A DNA stretch of 64,000 nt from positions 435,430 to 499,429 of the forward strand of contig NZ_LMCP01000001.1 in NCBI RefSeq assembly GCF_001425625.1. Reading direction: 5' to 3'. Within the stretch, counting starts at the first letter, position 1; each line of letters opens with the position of its first letter. Below the pieces are notes generated by a model. That model searched no databases. It had not been told where the DNA came from and was given only the letters and a program-made list of their open reading frames with translations. This DNA is from Mesorhizobium sp. Root102. Lineage in GTDB: Bacteria > Pseudomonadota > Alphaproteobacteria > Rhizobiales > Rhizobiaceae. The position numbers and the translations under genes were made by a program. Shown in pieces: positions 26,548 through 35,166 of this stretch.

Positions 26548-27903
26548 TTGAGCGATGCAATTGCGGACGTTTTGAACTGGCTTGAAAGCAGAACCGACAT
26601 CCAGAGCCTGAGGGCCGCGGTGTGCGATCTCAACGGCATCATGCGCGGCAAGCGCATTCCGGTCGAGCAGGCCAGGAAGGCGTTGGAAGGCAAGCTGCGC
26701 ATGCCTTATTCGCTGATCGGGCTCGATATCTGGGGCGAGGACATCGAAGGCAACACCCTGGTGTTCTCGACCGGCGATGCCGACGGACTTTGCCAATGGA
26801 CGGGGCGCGGCATTCTCCCGGTGGCGTGGACTGCCCATCCGACGGCGCTCATCCCGCTCTGGCTCGCCGATGAGACCGGCGCGCCCTATCTCGGCGACCC
26901 GCGACGGGCGCTGGCCCGCATCCTCGATCGCTACAAGGCTTTGGGCCTGACCCCGGTCGCGGCAACGGAACTCGAATTCTACCTCGTCGATCCGCAGTCG
27001 CAGCGGCCGGTCGGACCTGTCTCGCCGGTGACTGGGCGCCGTCTCGATTCCGATGCGGCGCTGTCGATCGACGAAATCGACGATTTCGAATCCTTCATCC
27101 ACGACGTCTATGAGGCCTGCCGGACGCAAGGCATTCCCGTCGACACGGCCATCGCCGAAAACGGTGTCGGTCAGTTCGAGATCAATCTGACCCATGTTGC
27201 GGACGCCTTGCGGGCTGCCGACGACGCGGTGCTGTTCAAGCGCACGGTGAAGGGCATTGCCCGCAAGCACGGCTTTGCCGCCTGCTTCATGGCCAAGCCC
27301 TATGGCGACCGGGCCGGCAATGGCTTTCACGTCCATTTCAGCCTGGTCGACGGCGAAGGGCGCAATGTCTTCGACGACGGCACCGATCAGGGCTCGGAGA
27401 TCATGCGTCATGCGGTCGGCGGCCTGCTTGCGGCGATGGCCGAGAGCACGCTGGTGTTCGCGCCGCATTTCAACTCCTACCGCAGGCTGCGCCCAAGATC
27501 CTATGCGCCCACCGCGGTTGCCTGGGGTTATGAGAACCGCATGGTGGCGATCCGTATTCCAGGCGGACCGACCGCTGCGCGCCGTATCGAGCATCGGGTT
27601 TCGGGAGCGGACGCCAATCCCTATCTGGTGCTTGCGGCCATATTGGGCGCCGCGCTGACAGGCATTGAAAGACAGTTGTCGCCAGGCGATCCGATCGGCA
27701 GCGATGCCCAAGGCCTTCCGCCGGCAAAGCTGCCGCCGGACTGGGCGTCCGCGATCGCCGCCTTTGAAGGCGGGACGCATGTGGCGGAGATCTTTCCGGC
27801 AATCCTGCGCGACTCTTTCGTCGCCTGCAAACGCCAGGAACTGAACACGTTCGCGCTCAATGTCAGCGATTTTGAGATCGAGACCTATCTCGAGAGCGTT
27901 TAG
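26548..27903 (+). CDS. Glutamine synthetase family protein (gamma-glutamylpolyamine/-amine ligase type)
   Basis: A 451-residue member of the glutamine synthetase fold: ATELEFYLVD near residue 139 (metal-binding glutamate), ENGVGQFEINL near 205, GNGFHVHFS near 255, and the RRLRPRSYAPTA and ENRMVAIRIPGG segments near 311. These motifs are shared with PuuA-type gamma-glutamylputrescine synthetases rather than the main GlnA. It should ligate glutamate to an amine at the expense of ATP; the amine is unknown. The start is TTG with AGAGG six to eight bases upstream. The adjacent FCD-GntR regulator fits substrate-controlled catabolism. Confidence 0.87.
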   Translation: MSDAIADVLNWLESRTDIQSLRAAVCDLNGIMRGKRIPVEQARKALEGKLRMPYSLIGLDIWGEDIEGNTLVFSTGDADGLCQWTGRGILPVAWTAHPTALIPLWLADETGAPYLGDPRRALARILDRYKALGLTPVAATELEFYLVDPQSQRPVGPVSPVTGRRLDSDAALSIDEIDDFESFIHDVYEACRTQGIPVDTAIAENGVGQFEINLTHVADALRAADDAVLFKRTVKGIARKHGFAACFMAKPYGDRAGNGFHVHFSLVDGEGRNVFDDGTDQGSEIMRHAVGGLLAAMAESTLVFAPHFNSYRRLRPRSYAPTAVAWGYENRMVAIRIPGGPTAARRIEHRVSGADANPYLVLAAILGAALTGIERQLSPGDPIGSDAQGLPPAKLPPDWASAIAAFEGGTHVAEIFPAILRDSFVACKRQELNTFALNVSDFEIETYLESV

Positions 27904-28350
27904 GCCCGACCGTCTTCACCGCTGCCGACATCGATGAGGTTGACATCTATCCATACAGCTAAGCCAGCGCGACCGGGCTGGCGCGCATCGATCGGTCGTG
28001 GCCCGGCAACCGCGATACAGTCGGCAGGCCTCGGGCTTCCTGCGCACCGAAACCCAATCGCGTCAGACAGGCGCGAGCCAGGGCCGCATTGCTGTCGATG
28101 ACGACCAATCCATTCACAGGGAGTGTACGACGTGTAATCGGCATGCGCGTTCTCAATCAGCGCGGAAAAGCCCGCAGCATGCACAACCGACGTTAAGCAA
28201 ACGTATATATTACACTGTGCCTTTTTATGTATTGTATAAGTACCTTAGCACCACAGAATATGAACATTGCGTAATATATAAGCAGCATCTGAAGGATCTC
28301 GTTACTTTTCCTTAGGCCATCAGCTGGCCCTTAGGCGATCATCTGGATTG
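27904..28350. other. Gene-free convergent region with an AT-rich patch
   Basis: No recognisable gene. Bases 27904-28190 have host-like GC and only a short unmatched minus-strand frame (65 codons from 28156), which I do not accept. Bases about 28190-28315 are strikingly AT-rich. They contain a perfect inverted repeat, TATATATTAC (28204-28213) against GTAATATATA (28271-28280), 57 bases apart. The region lies between the ends of convergent genes, so promoter AT-richness is not expected; a decayed insertion or a small RNA are options. Confidence 0.55.
28310..28346. repeat. Imperfect tandem 18-bp direct repeat
   Basis: CCTTAGGCCATCAGCTGG (28310-28327) is followed after one base by CCTTAGGCGATCATCTGG (28329-28346), 16 of 18 identical. 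It lies at the 3' end of the SDR gene, directly after its stop. It could be a small duplication in the 3' untranslated region; function unknown. Confidence 0.6.
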
Positions 28351-29040
28351 TCAAAACGTCTCGACCCAGGGCCGCAGCTCGATCTCCGAGCTCCAGGTGC
28401 TGCGATGCTGGCGATGGGCAGCGAGATAGGCCTCGGCGATGGCGTCCGGCGACAGGCGGCGGTCCGGCCGGTCGGGATCGGCTGCCTGTCCGGGCGGCTC
28501 GATCTGGCCGTCGATGATGAAGTGGGCGACGTGGATGTTCTTCGGGGCGAGTTCGCGGGCCATGGACTGCGCCAGGCCGCGCAGGCCAAACTTCGGCATG
28601 GCAAAGCCGGCCGAGCCGGAAAATCCCTTCACGCTGGCGGTGGCGCCGGTGAACAGGATCGATCCACCCCCCCGGACAAGCAGCCGGCGCGCCGCCTGCT
28701 GGCCGACCAGGAAGCCGCCATAGGCGCCGACCAGCAATGCCTGTTTGACCGCTTCGGCATCGAGCTCGGCGATCGGGCCGCGCGTGCGCGCGCTGGCGTT
28801 GAACACCACAAGCGCCAGCGGGCCGGCCTTGTCGGCGGCGTCGAACAGCCTGGCGACGGACGCAGCGTCGGCAACATCCGTCTCGACGGCCAGCGCACCG
28901 GTCTCGTCGACCAGAGCGCTCAGCTTCTCAACGTTGCGGGCGGCCAGAACCACGCGAAAGCCTTCCCGGCTGAGAAGGCGCGCCAGCGAGGCGCTAAGAC
29001 CAGCGCCGGCGCCTGCAATAACGGCCACATCGGATGTCAT
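28351..29040 (-). CDS. SDR-fold protein with altered catalytic triad
   Basis: A 229-residue Rossmann-fold protein with the GAGAGLSAS nucleotide loop at residues 10-18 and an NAS where SDRs have NAG near 81. By spacing, the classical Ser-Tyr-Lys triad reads Ala133-Phe146-Lys150 (motif SAGFAMPKFGLR). The catalytic tyrosine and serine are therefore absent, as in a known SDR branch with FAxxKFALR-like sequences. Dehydrogenase activity is doubtful or mechanistically different. The ATG at 29040 follows GGGAG; the ORF's upstream start at 29127 adds an unconserved tail. It lies alone between convergent and co-directional neighbours; substrate unknown. Confidence 0.82.
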   Translation of the reverse strand: MTSDVAVIAGAGAGLSASLARLLSREGFRVVLAARNVEKLSALVDETGALAVETDVADAASVARLFDAADKAGPLALVVFNASARTRGPIAELDAEAVKQALLVGAYGGFLVGQQAARRLLVRGGGSILFTGATASVKGFSGSAGFAMPKFGLRGLAQSMARELAPKNIHVAHFIIDGQIEPPGQAADPDRPDRRLSPDAIAEAYLAAHRQHRSTWSSEIELRPWVETF

Positions 29041-29192
29041 ATTTTTCTCCCTTTGCGGATTTCGGCGGAAGCGTTTCGCCAGATCCGGCAGGGTCGCGCC
29101 TTCGCGGCTGACAGGCAAGAGGTGCATTGCTGCGGTTGTTGAGCCAGGCGGCTGCAGAACCGGCGTTGCGCGGTCCAGTATCGCCCTTGGCG

Positions 29193-30053
29193 CTACGAAG
29201 ACCGCTCCGCCTTCAGCACCGAGACCGCCACTTCGCTGTTGTGGACATACTCATTGGCATCCGGCTGCTTCTGCACCAATAGGATGAACAACAGGTCGGT
29301 CAGCGTCAGCTGCGCGTCGCGCGCGGTGATGGAGGAGGAGCGCGCACGCTCTTCGTCTGCAATGGTGTAGAGGCGGATGTCGGCGACCCGGCTCAGCGGA
29401 TTGTCGTGCAGGCCGGTGACGGCGATCACCGTCGTGCCGCGCTTGCGGGCAAGCTCGGCAATGCGCAAGGTTTCGATGCTGGCGCCGGAATAGGACAGCG
29501 CGAACAGCACATCGCCAGGCCCCAGCGTCGAGACATTGGCCATCTGGATGTGGCTGTCGCTGTCGTGCAGGACATTGCGGCCGAGCTTCATCAGCTTGTA
29601 GGAGAAATCGCGCGCCACCAGCGAGGAGGCGCCGACGCCGACCAGATGGATGCGGCGCGCCTTGTCCAGCAGTTCCAGCGTCCTGGAGATGATGCGCTCG
29701 GTGTTGGCCTCGGCGGTCCGCTGCATCGACAGAAGCTTGCTGCCGATCAGCTTCTTCAGGATAACCTGGTAGCTGTCGCCGACCTCGATCGACCCGTGGA
29801 TCACGCCGGCCGGCACCTGCCATTCCTGCGCCTTGGCCTCGCTGACGGCGAGCTTCAGCTCCTGGTAACTGGCATAGCCGAGCTTCTGGCTGAACTTGAC
29901 GACGCTTGACTGGCTGCGTCCGATCTCGGCAGCCAGAGCCGCCGTTGACAGCCGCAGCATCTGGTCCGGATTGTCGACGATGTACTGGCCGATCTCGCGA
30001 TCGCCAGGCGCCATGCCGTCGAGCTTCGCATTGATCCTGTTCAGGACGGACAC
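29193..30053 (-). CDS. murR: RpiR family regulator, MurR-like
   Basis: The N-terminus (residues 1-75) has the RpiR helix-turn-helix (AALAAEIGRSQSSVVKFSQKLG). The C-terminus is a SIS phosphosugar-binding domain (RIHLVGVGASSLVARDFSYKL, then LSYSGASIETL). MurR of E. coli has this architecture and senses MurNAc-6-phosphate. The GTG at 30053 (286 residues) with GAGGAAA just upstream is the likely start; the ORF's ATG at 30221 overlaps the murA promoter. It is divergent from murA, and the same 15-bp palindrome occurs before murA and before murQ, supporting control of the whole recycling locus. The ligand is inferred, not shown. Confidence 0.83.
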   Translation of the reverse strand: MSVLNRINAKLDGMAPGDREIGQYIVDNPDQMLRLSTAALAAEIGRSQSSVVKFSQKLGYASYQELKLAVSEAKAQEWQVPAGVIHGSIEVGDSYQVILKKLIGSKLLSMQRTAEANTERIISRTLELLDKARRIHLVGVGASSLVARDFSYKLMKLGRNVLHDSDSHIQMANVSTLGPGDVLFALSYSGASIETLRIAELARKRGTTVIAVTGLHDNPLSRVADIRLYTIADEERARSSSITARDAQLTLTDLLFILLVQKQPDANEYVHNSEVAVSVLKAERSS

Positions 30054-30086
30054 GGGATTTCCTCGCGCTTTCAGGTGCCGGGCTAA

Positions 30087-30101
30087 GGAATAAAATATTC
30101 C
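30087..30101. promoter_or_regulatory. MurR-type operator, copy 1 (murR/murA divergent promoters)
   Basis: GGAATAAAATATTCC is a palindrome of six-base arms and a three-base centre. It is identical to the one at 32382-32396, and the surrounding AA on each side is also shared. It is followed after eight bases by TTGACA (30110-30115), a -35-like hexamer reading toward murA. RpiR-type regulators of MurNAc/GlcNAc genes bind GGAAT-ATTCC-like palindromes. Confidence 0.8.
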
Positions 30102-30232
30102 AATTCCGATTGACAGCCAAGAACGTAGAATTAATTCTCGAACTGGACCAGGCCAAATCCGGGATTCGGAGCAGCATCTCCAGAGAGAGCCGCCCGAGTG
30201 TGGCCGGCTTTCGTCGCACAAGGTTTCAGCTC

Positions 30233-31489
30233 ATGGACAGATTGCGGATCGTCGGCGGACAAAGACTGGAAGGCGCGGTCACCATATCCGGCGCCAAGAA
30301 CGCTGCCTTGCCGCAGATAGCGGCCGCCCTGCTCAGCCCCTACCCGCTCGAACTGACCAATCTGCCTGATGTGACCGATGTCGAAAACATGCTCGGCGTG
30401 GTGCGGCTGCACGGTGCCGAGGTGACGCGGTCGGCGCATGCCGCAACGATCGACACCAGTGCCGCCGTCTCCAAGGAGACGTCCTACGATACGGTCAGAA
30501 AGATGCGGGCGACGGTGCTCGTGCTGGCGCCGCTGCTGGCGCGTTTCGGCGATGCCAGGGTTTCGCTGCCGGGCGGCTGCGCGATCGGCGCGCGGCCGGT
30601 CGACATGCATGTCGCGGCACTCGCGGCACTGGGCGCCAGGATCGCCATCGAGAACGGTTCGATCGTCGCCTCTGCCCCGAACGGGCTGACCGGCACGCGC
30701 ATCGTCTTGAGCTCGCCGTCGGTCGGGGCAACGGAAACCGCAATGATGGCGGCGACCACGGCCAAGGGCGAAACCGAGATCCTCAACGCGGCGCGCGAAC
30801 CCGAAGTGGCGGATCTCGCCGCTTGCCTCAACGCCATGGGTGCCAGCATCGAGGGCGCCGGCACGCACCGCATCCTGATCGCCGGCGGCACCAGCTGGCA
30901 TGCCGCCAGGCACGACATCATCCCGGACCGAATCGAGGCCGGCACCTATGCCATCGCCGCGGCGATCACCGGCGGCCAGCTCGAGCTGACGCATGCCCGG
31001 CTCGAGCACATGGCCTCGGCGGTGCAACTGCTGGAGGCCACCGGCGTCAGCGTCTGGCCCGGCGACCGCGGGCTCATCGTCTCACGCGACCGGCCGCTTA
31101 AAGCCGCCGACCTGACGACGGAACCCTATCCCGGTTTTCCGACCGATCTGCAGGCGCAGTTCATGGCGCTGATGTGCTGCGCCGAGGGTGCATCGCTGCT
31201 GCGCGAAACCATCTTCGAGAACCGCTTCATGCATGTGCCCGAACTGATGCGGCTCGGCGCCAATATCAAGCTGCAGGGCACCACGGCGCTGGTGCGTGGC
31301 AGCAAGAAACTGCACGGCGCACCAGTGATGGCCACCGACCTGCGCGCATCGGTGTCACTAGTGCTGGCGGCGCTGGTCGCCCAGGGCGAGACGACCATCA
31401 ATCGGGTCTATCACCTCGACCGCGGCTATGAACAGCTGGACCGCAAGCTGCGTCTGTGCGGCGCCGACATAGAGCGGCTGAGCGCATGA
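30233..31489 (+). CDS. murA: UDP-N-acetylglucosamine 1-carboxyvinyltransferase
   Basis: This 418-residue EPSP-synthase-like enzyme has SGAKNAALP with the catalytic Lys-Asn pair near residue 19. The active-site loop [13 protein letters not shown] places the phosphoenolpyruvate-reactive cysteine at 116, the fosfomycin target. MurA makes UDP-GlcNAc-enolpyruvate, the first committed step of peptidoglycan synthesis. Finding it in a regulated recycling operon, coupled to a kinase gene by ATGA overlap, suggests an accessory second copy beside the housekeeping murA expected elsewhere (inference). The ATG at 30233 is preferred to the ORF's upstream start at 30110, which reads through the promoter. Confidence 0.93.
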   Translation: MDRLRIVGGQRLEGAVTISGAKNAALPQIAAALLSPYPLELTNLPDVTDVENMLGVVRLHGAEVTRSAHAATIDTSAAVSKETSYDTVRKMRATVLVLAPLLARFGDARVSLPGGCAIGARPVDMHVAALAALGARIAIENGSIVASAPNGLTGTRIVLSSPSVGATETAMMAATTAKGETEILNAAREPEVADLAACLNAMGASIEGAGTHRILIAGGTSWHAARHDIIPDRIEAGTYAIAAAITGGQLELTHARLEHMASAVQLLEATGVSVWPGDRGLIVSRDRPLKAADLTTEPYPGFPTDLQAQFMALMCCAEGASLLRETIFENRFMHVPELMRLGANIKLQGTTALVRGSKKLHGAPVMATDLRASVSLVLAALVAQGETTINRVYHLDRGYEQLDRKLRLCGADIERLSA

Positions 31490-32367
31490 ACGGCGCGGAA
31501 CACTATTTTCTGGGCGTCGACGGGGGCGGCACCGGCTGCCGCGCCCGCATCGAGGATGGCCAGGGAAACGTGCTGGGACAAGGTCTGTCCGGCCCGGCGA
31601 CAACACGGCTCGGCATCGATGCGGCCTGGGCGTCGGTCGCGAAAGCGTTTGGCACGGCGATCGAGGAAGCAGGCTTCGGGGCTGCGGAGATAGCCCGGAT
31701 CCACACTGGCATTGGCCTTGCCGGCATCGGCCGCAAGGGTGCGCTGGACGCATTGCAGGCGATCGTGCATCCGTTCGCCAGCATCGATTTCGTCAGCGAT
31801 GGCGTCGGCGCCTGCCTGGGCGCGCATTCCGGCCAGGACGGCGCCATTGTCATCGCCGGAACGGGCTCCATCGGCCTTGGCTTTGTCGACGGCCGCGACC
31901 TGCGTGTCGGCGGCTACGGCTTTCCAATCTCCGACGAGGGCAGCGGCGCTCACCTTGGCCTGAAAGCCGTGCAACTGGCGTTGCGCGCCCATGATGGCCG
32001 GCATGAGCGGACAGCCCTTCTGGCGGAGATGATGCAGCGCTTCGAGGGTGACCCGATGGAAGCGGTCGCCTGGATGGACCGCGCCAGTGCCACCGACTAT
32101 GCCGCACTGGCGCCGATGGTGTTGCGCGATGCCGATCAAGGCGATCCGGCCGGACGGCGCATCGTGCAAAGTGCTGCCGAGCAAGTCGATACGCTGGTGC
32201 GGGTGCTGTTCGGAAAAGGCGCGCCCCGAGTGACCTTGCTGGGCGGCCTCGCCAGTCCGCTTGAACCCTGGCTCTCCCCCGATGTCCGGCGCCGCCTGAA
32301 GCCGGCTGACGGCGATGCCGTGTCGGGCGCGATCATTCTTGCCAAAAGGTCCCTCGACGGTCGGTAG
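31486..32367 (+). CDS. BadF/BadG-family amino-sugar kinase (GlcNAc/MurNAc kinase-like)
   Basis: A 293-residue ASKHA-fold kinase with the phosphate-1 loop LGVDGGGTGCRA at residues 9-20, a phosphate-2 segment VIAGTGSIGLG near 125 and the DEGSGAHLG loop near 154. These motifs match the BadF/BadG/BcrA family that includes eukaryotic-type N-acetylglucosamine kinase and clostridial MurK, which phosphorylates both GlcNAc and MurNAc. Here it would make MurNAc-6-phosphate for MurQ when sugar enters by an ABC transporter rather than a PTS. ATGA overlap with murA implies coupled translation. Confidence 0.85.
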   Translation: MNGAEHYFLGVDGGGTGCRARIEDGQGNVLGQGLSGPATTRLGIDAAWASVAKAFGTAIEEAGFGAAEIARIHTGIGLAGIGRKGALDALQAIVHPFASIDFVSDGVGACLGAHSGQDGAIVIAGTGSIGLGFVDGRDLRVGGYGFPISDEGSGAHLGLKAVQLALRAHDGRHERTALLAEMMQRFEGDPMEAVAWMDRASATDYAALAPMVLRDADQGDPAGRRIVQSAAEQVDTLVRVLFGKGAPRVTLLGGLASPLEPWLSPDVRRRLKPADGDAVSGAIILAKRSLDGR

Positions 32368-32381
32368 CGCTTGCCCCATAA

Positions 32382-32434
32382 GGAATAAAATATTCCAAAT
32401 TTGTGTTGACGGTATGAATATCAAATTCTAAAAA
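32382..32434 (+). promoter_or_regulatory. MurR-type operator, copy 2, and putative murQ promoter
   Basis: The palindrome GGAATAAAATATTCC (32382-32396) is identical to the copy at 30087. Nine bases later is TTGACG (32406-32411), and 17 bases after that TAAAAA (32429-32434), a tolerable -10. The operator-to-hexamer spacing matches copy 1 within one base. The murQ start is 110 bases downstream. Confidence 0.75.
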
Positions 32435-32544
32435 GTTAACGAAAGAAAACAGGGTAGCGACGACGGACCCTTGGTTCGTGTGTGCTGGTGTCGGTCGGCG
32501 TGCCTTGCTGTTCCGGCTGTGCGGTATGGTTTTGAAAGCACTGA

Positions 32545-33468
32545 ATGACTGAACAAGGGTTGATGTCCGAGCTGGACCGGCTGATTTCCGAGGGCCGGAA
32601 CCCGAGGACGATGGACATCGACGTGCTCCCGACCGTCGACGTCCTGCGCAAGATCAACGATGAGGACAGGGCCGTCCCGGTGGCTGTCGAAAAGGTCGTG
32701 CCTGACATCGCGGCCGCGGTGGATCGGATCGTGCTTGCCTTCCAGAAAGGCGCCCGGCTGATCTATATGGGCGCCGGCACCAGCGGGCGGCTCGGCGTTC
32801 TCGATGCTTCGGAGTGCCCGCCGACTTTCGGCGTGCCTGAAGGTATGGTCGTCGGCCTGATCGCCGGTGGCCCGGACGCCCTGGTGCGGTCGACGGAAGG
32901 CGCCGAGGACGATCCTGAAATGGGCGCCAGGGCGTTGCAGGAGATCGGGCTCACATCGGACGACGTCGTGGTCGGCATCGCTGTCAGTGGCCGTACGCCC
33001 TATGTCATCGGCGGATTGAATTATGCCCGGCAGGTGGGCGCAACAACGGTTGCCCTGTCCTGCAATCCGGCGTCGACCATTGCCGGCATCGCCGACATTG
33101 CCATCTCGCCGGTCGTCGGCCCGGAAGTGCTTACCGGCTCGACCCGGCTGAAATCGGGAACCGCGCAGAAGCTGGTGCTCAACATGCTGACCACCGCCTC
33201 GATGATCCGCATCGGCAAGAGCTACCAGAACCTGATGGTCGATCTTAACCCGTCCAACAAGAAACTCGTTGCCAGGGCGATCCGGATCGTCATGCAGACG
33301 ACGGGCTGCTCGGCGCAGCAGGCAAAACAGGTGCTCGGCCAGACCGGCAATGATGTGAAGCTGGCGATCCTGGTGACGATCACCGGCATGGGTGTCGAGG
33401 AGGCGCGCGCGGCGCTCGGCAACGCCGGAGGGTTCTTGCGAAAGGCAATTAGCGAGAGGACGGCATGA
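32545..33468 (+). CDS. murQ: N-acetylmuramic acid 6-phosphate etherase
   Basis: This 307-residue SIS-domain enzyme has RNPRTMDID near the N-terminus, the phosphosugar loop [21 protein letters not shown] (catalytic glutamate in SECPP) and the [12 protein letters not shown] signature near 205. MurQ removes D-lactate from MurNAc-6-phosphate to give GlcNAc-6-phosphate. The first ATG is used; a second at 32563 after AAGGG is an alternative. The gene begins the second transcription unit of the locus behind an RpiR-type operator and is followed, after 146 bases, by the peptide transporter genes. This is the strongest marker for a MurNAc-recycling role of the cluster. Confidence 0.96.
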   Translation: MTEQGLMSELDRLISEGRNPRTMDIDVLPTVDVLRKINDEDRAVPVAVEKVVPDIAAAVDRIVLAFQKGARLIYMGAGTSGRLGVLDASECPPTFGVPEGMVVGLIAGGPDALVRSTEGAEDDPEMGARALQEIGLTSDDVVVGIAVSGRTPYVIGGLNYARQVGATTVALSCNPASTIAGIADIAISPVVGPEVLTGSTRLKSGTAQKLVLNMLTTASMIRIGKSYQNLMVDLNPSNKKLVARAIRIVMQTTGCSAQQAKQVLGQTGNDVKLAILVTITGMGVEEARAALGNAGGFLRKAISERTA

Positions 33469-33614
33469 AGCCGCATGAGCAAGACGGCTAAAGCCGCTTT
33501 AGACAAGACGGCGCGAGGCCGCATAGACTGGGCCGATACTCCAAAGCGCGTGTGTCTTGGAAGCGGTCGGCAGAAACTGCAAGGCATCAAGTCAAATCAA
33601 AATGGGAGACGACA

Positions 33615-35132
33615 ATGATAGGGCATCTTACAAGAACACTGCTGTCGGGTATCACGCTGGCGGCGATGCTCGGCGTCGCGACGGTTTCGACGCAAGCAGC
33701 AACGCTGCACATGGCCTGGTCGCAGGACGCCACCGGGCTTGACCCGCACAAGCAGACGGCCTTTTCATCGCTGCGGCTGCTGGAGCTGATCTATGAGCCG
33801 CTGGTGCGGGTCGACGCCAGCCTGCAGATCATCCCGGCCGTCGCCACATCCTGGGAGTTCTCCAAGGACGGCAAGGCGCTGACCTTCAAGCTTGATCCCA
33901 AGGCGAAATTCCAGGACGGCACGGCTGTGACCTCGGCCGACGTCAAGGCATCGTTCGAGCGTATCCTCGACGAGAAGACCGGTGCGGCTGCCCGCGCCAA
34001 CTTCCTGTCGATCGCCAGCATCGACACGCCGGATCCGGCCACCGTCGTGTTTCATCTGTCGCAGCCGGATGCGCCCATCCTGACGGCGATGAGCGACGTC
34101 AACGCGGCCATCGTTCCGGCAAGCGAAATCAAGGCCGGCTCGATCGGCACCAAGGCGGTCGGCTCAGGCCCGTTCAAGCTCGACAAGTGGGACCCCAATG
34201 CCAAGGAGGTTTTGAGCGCCAACAAGGACTGGGCCGGGGGTGCTACCGGCGTCGACGGCATCGAGATCAGCGTGCTGCCGGACGAAGCGGCGATCTTGGC
34301 CGCCATGCGCACCAAGCAGATCGACTTCGCGCTGCTCAACGATCCGCTGGTCGCCACACTGGTGCCGAAGGAGGCCAGCCTGCAGCTGAACCGCGTGCCG
34401 GTGCTGGCCTATCATGTGCTGCAGCTCAATCCGTCGCGCAAGCCTATGACCGAACTGAAGGTGCGCCAGGCCATCTCTTGCGCCATCGACCGGCAGGAGG
34501 TGCTGGACACCGCTTCGCTCGGCGAGGGCAAGGTCACCGGACCGCTGACCATCCCGGCGCTCGCGACCGACCCAAGCCAATTGTTCTGCTACAAACGCGA
34601 TCTCGACAAGGCCAAGAAGCTGATGGCTGAAGCCGGCTTTGCCGATGGCTTTTCGGCGACCGTGATCGGCGCCACCGGCGAGCCGCCGACGGCGGCGGCG
34701 GAAGCCCAGGTCATCCAGTCGCAACTCGCCGAAATCGGCGTCAAGCTCGACATCAAGATGATGGAGCTCAACGTCTATGTCGACGCCTGGCTGAAGGGCG
34801 ATTTCGACATGGCGATCGCGCTCAACGGCGGCCGCGCCGACCCCTACACAATGTACAACCGCTACTGGACCAAGGCGGGCAATCTGCAGAAGGTGGCGAA
34901 CTACATCGACGACACGCTCGACAGCCAGATGCAGCAGGGCCGCGCCGAGACCGATCCGGCGAAGCGCAAGGTGATCTTCGCCGAGTTCGAGAAGCACCTC
35001 GCCGAAATGTCGCCGTGGATCTGGCTCTACACCTCCTACAGCTACACGGCCCAGCAGAAGAACATCGCCGGGTTCGTGCCGACGCCGACCGGCACGCTGT
35101 TCAGCCTGAGCAAGGTTACCATCCAGCAGTAG
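33615..35132 (+). CDS. ABC transporter substrate-binding protein, peptide (DppA/OppA) type
   Basis: A 505-residue exported protein: positively charged start, a hydrophobic segment and a cleavage site near STQAA. It then has an SBP family 5 fold with the opening motif SQDATGLDPHKQT and TFKLDPKAKFQDGTAVTSADVKASFER. Length and motifs fit solute-binding proteins for peptides, nickel and glycosides. The ATG at 33615 follows GGGAG; an upstream start at 33552 would precede the signal peptide. Placed directly behind murQ, it probably captures muropeptides or MurNAc-containing cell-wall fragments (inference from context). Confidence 0.9.
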   Translation: MIGHLTRTLLSGITLAAMLGVATVSTQAATLHMAWSQDATGLDPHKQTAFSSLRLLELIYEPLVRVDASLQIIPAVATSWEFSKDGKALTFKLDPKAKFQDGTAVTSADVKASFERILDEKTGAAARANFLSIASIDTPDPATVVFHLSQPDAPILTAMSDVNAAIVPASEIKAGSIGTKAVGSGPFKLDKWDPNAKEVLSANKDWAGGATGVDGIEISVLPDEAAILAAMRTKQIDFALLNDPLVATLVPKEASLQLNRVPVLAYHVLQLNPSRKPMTELKVRQAISCAIDRQEVLDTASLGEGKVTGPLTIPALATDPSQLFCYKRDLDKAKKLMAEAGFADGFSATVIGATGEPPTAAAEAQVIQSQLAEIGVKLDIKMMELNVYVDAWLKGDFDMAIALNGGRADPYTMYNRYWTKAGNLQKVANYIDDTLDSQMQQGRAETDPAKRKVIFAEFEKHLAEMSPWIWLYTSYSYTAQQKNIAGFVPTPTGTLFSLSKVTIQQ

Positions 35133-35166
35133 CCGCCGCAGGTATTGGACGAGAGGACTTCTTCGC

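Noticed and set aside
27959..28156. Small minus-strand frame of 65 codons in the convergent gap
   Set aside because: No motif, no ribosome-binding site and no recognisable relative; kept only as part of the gap description.
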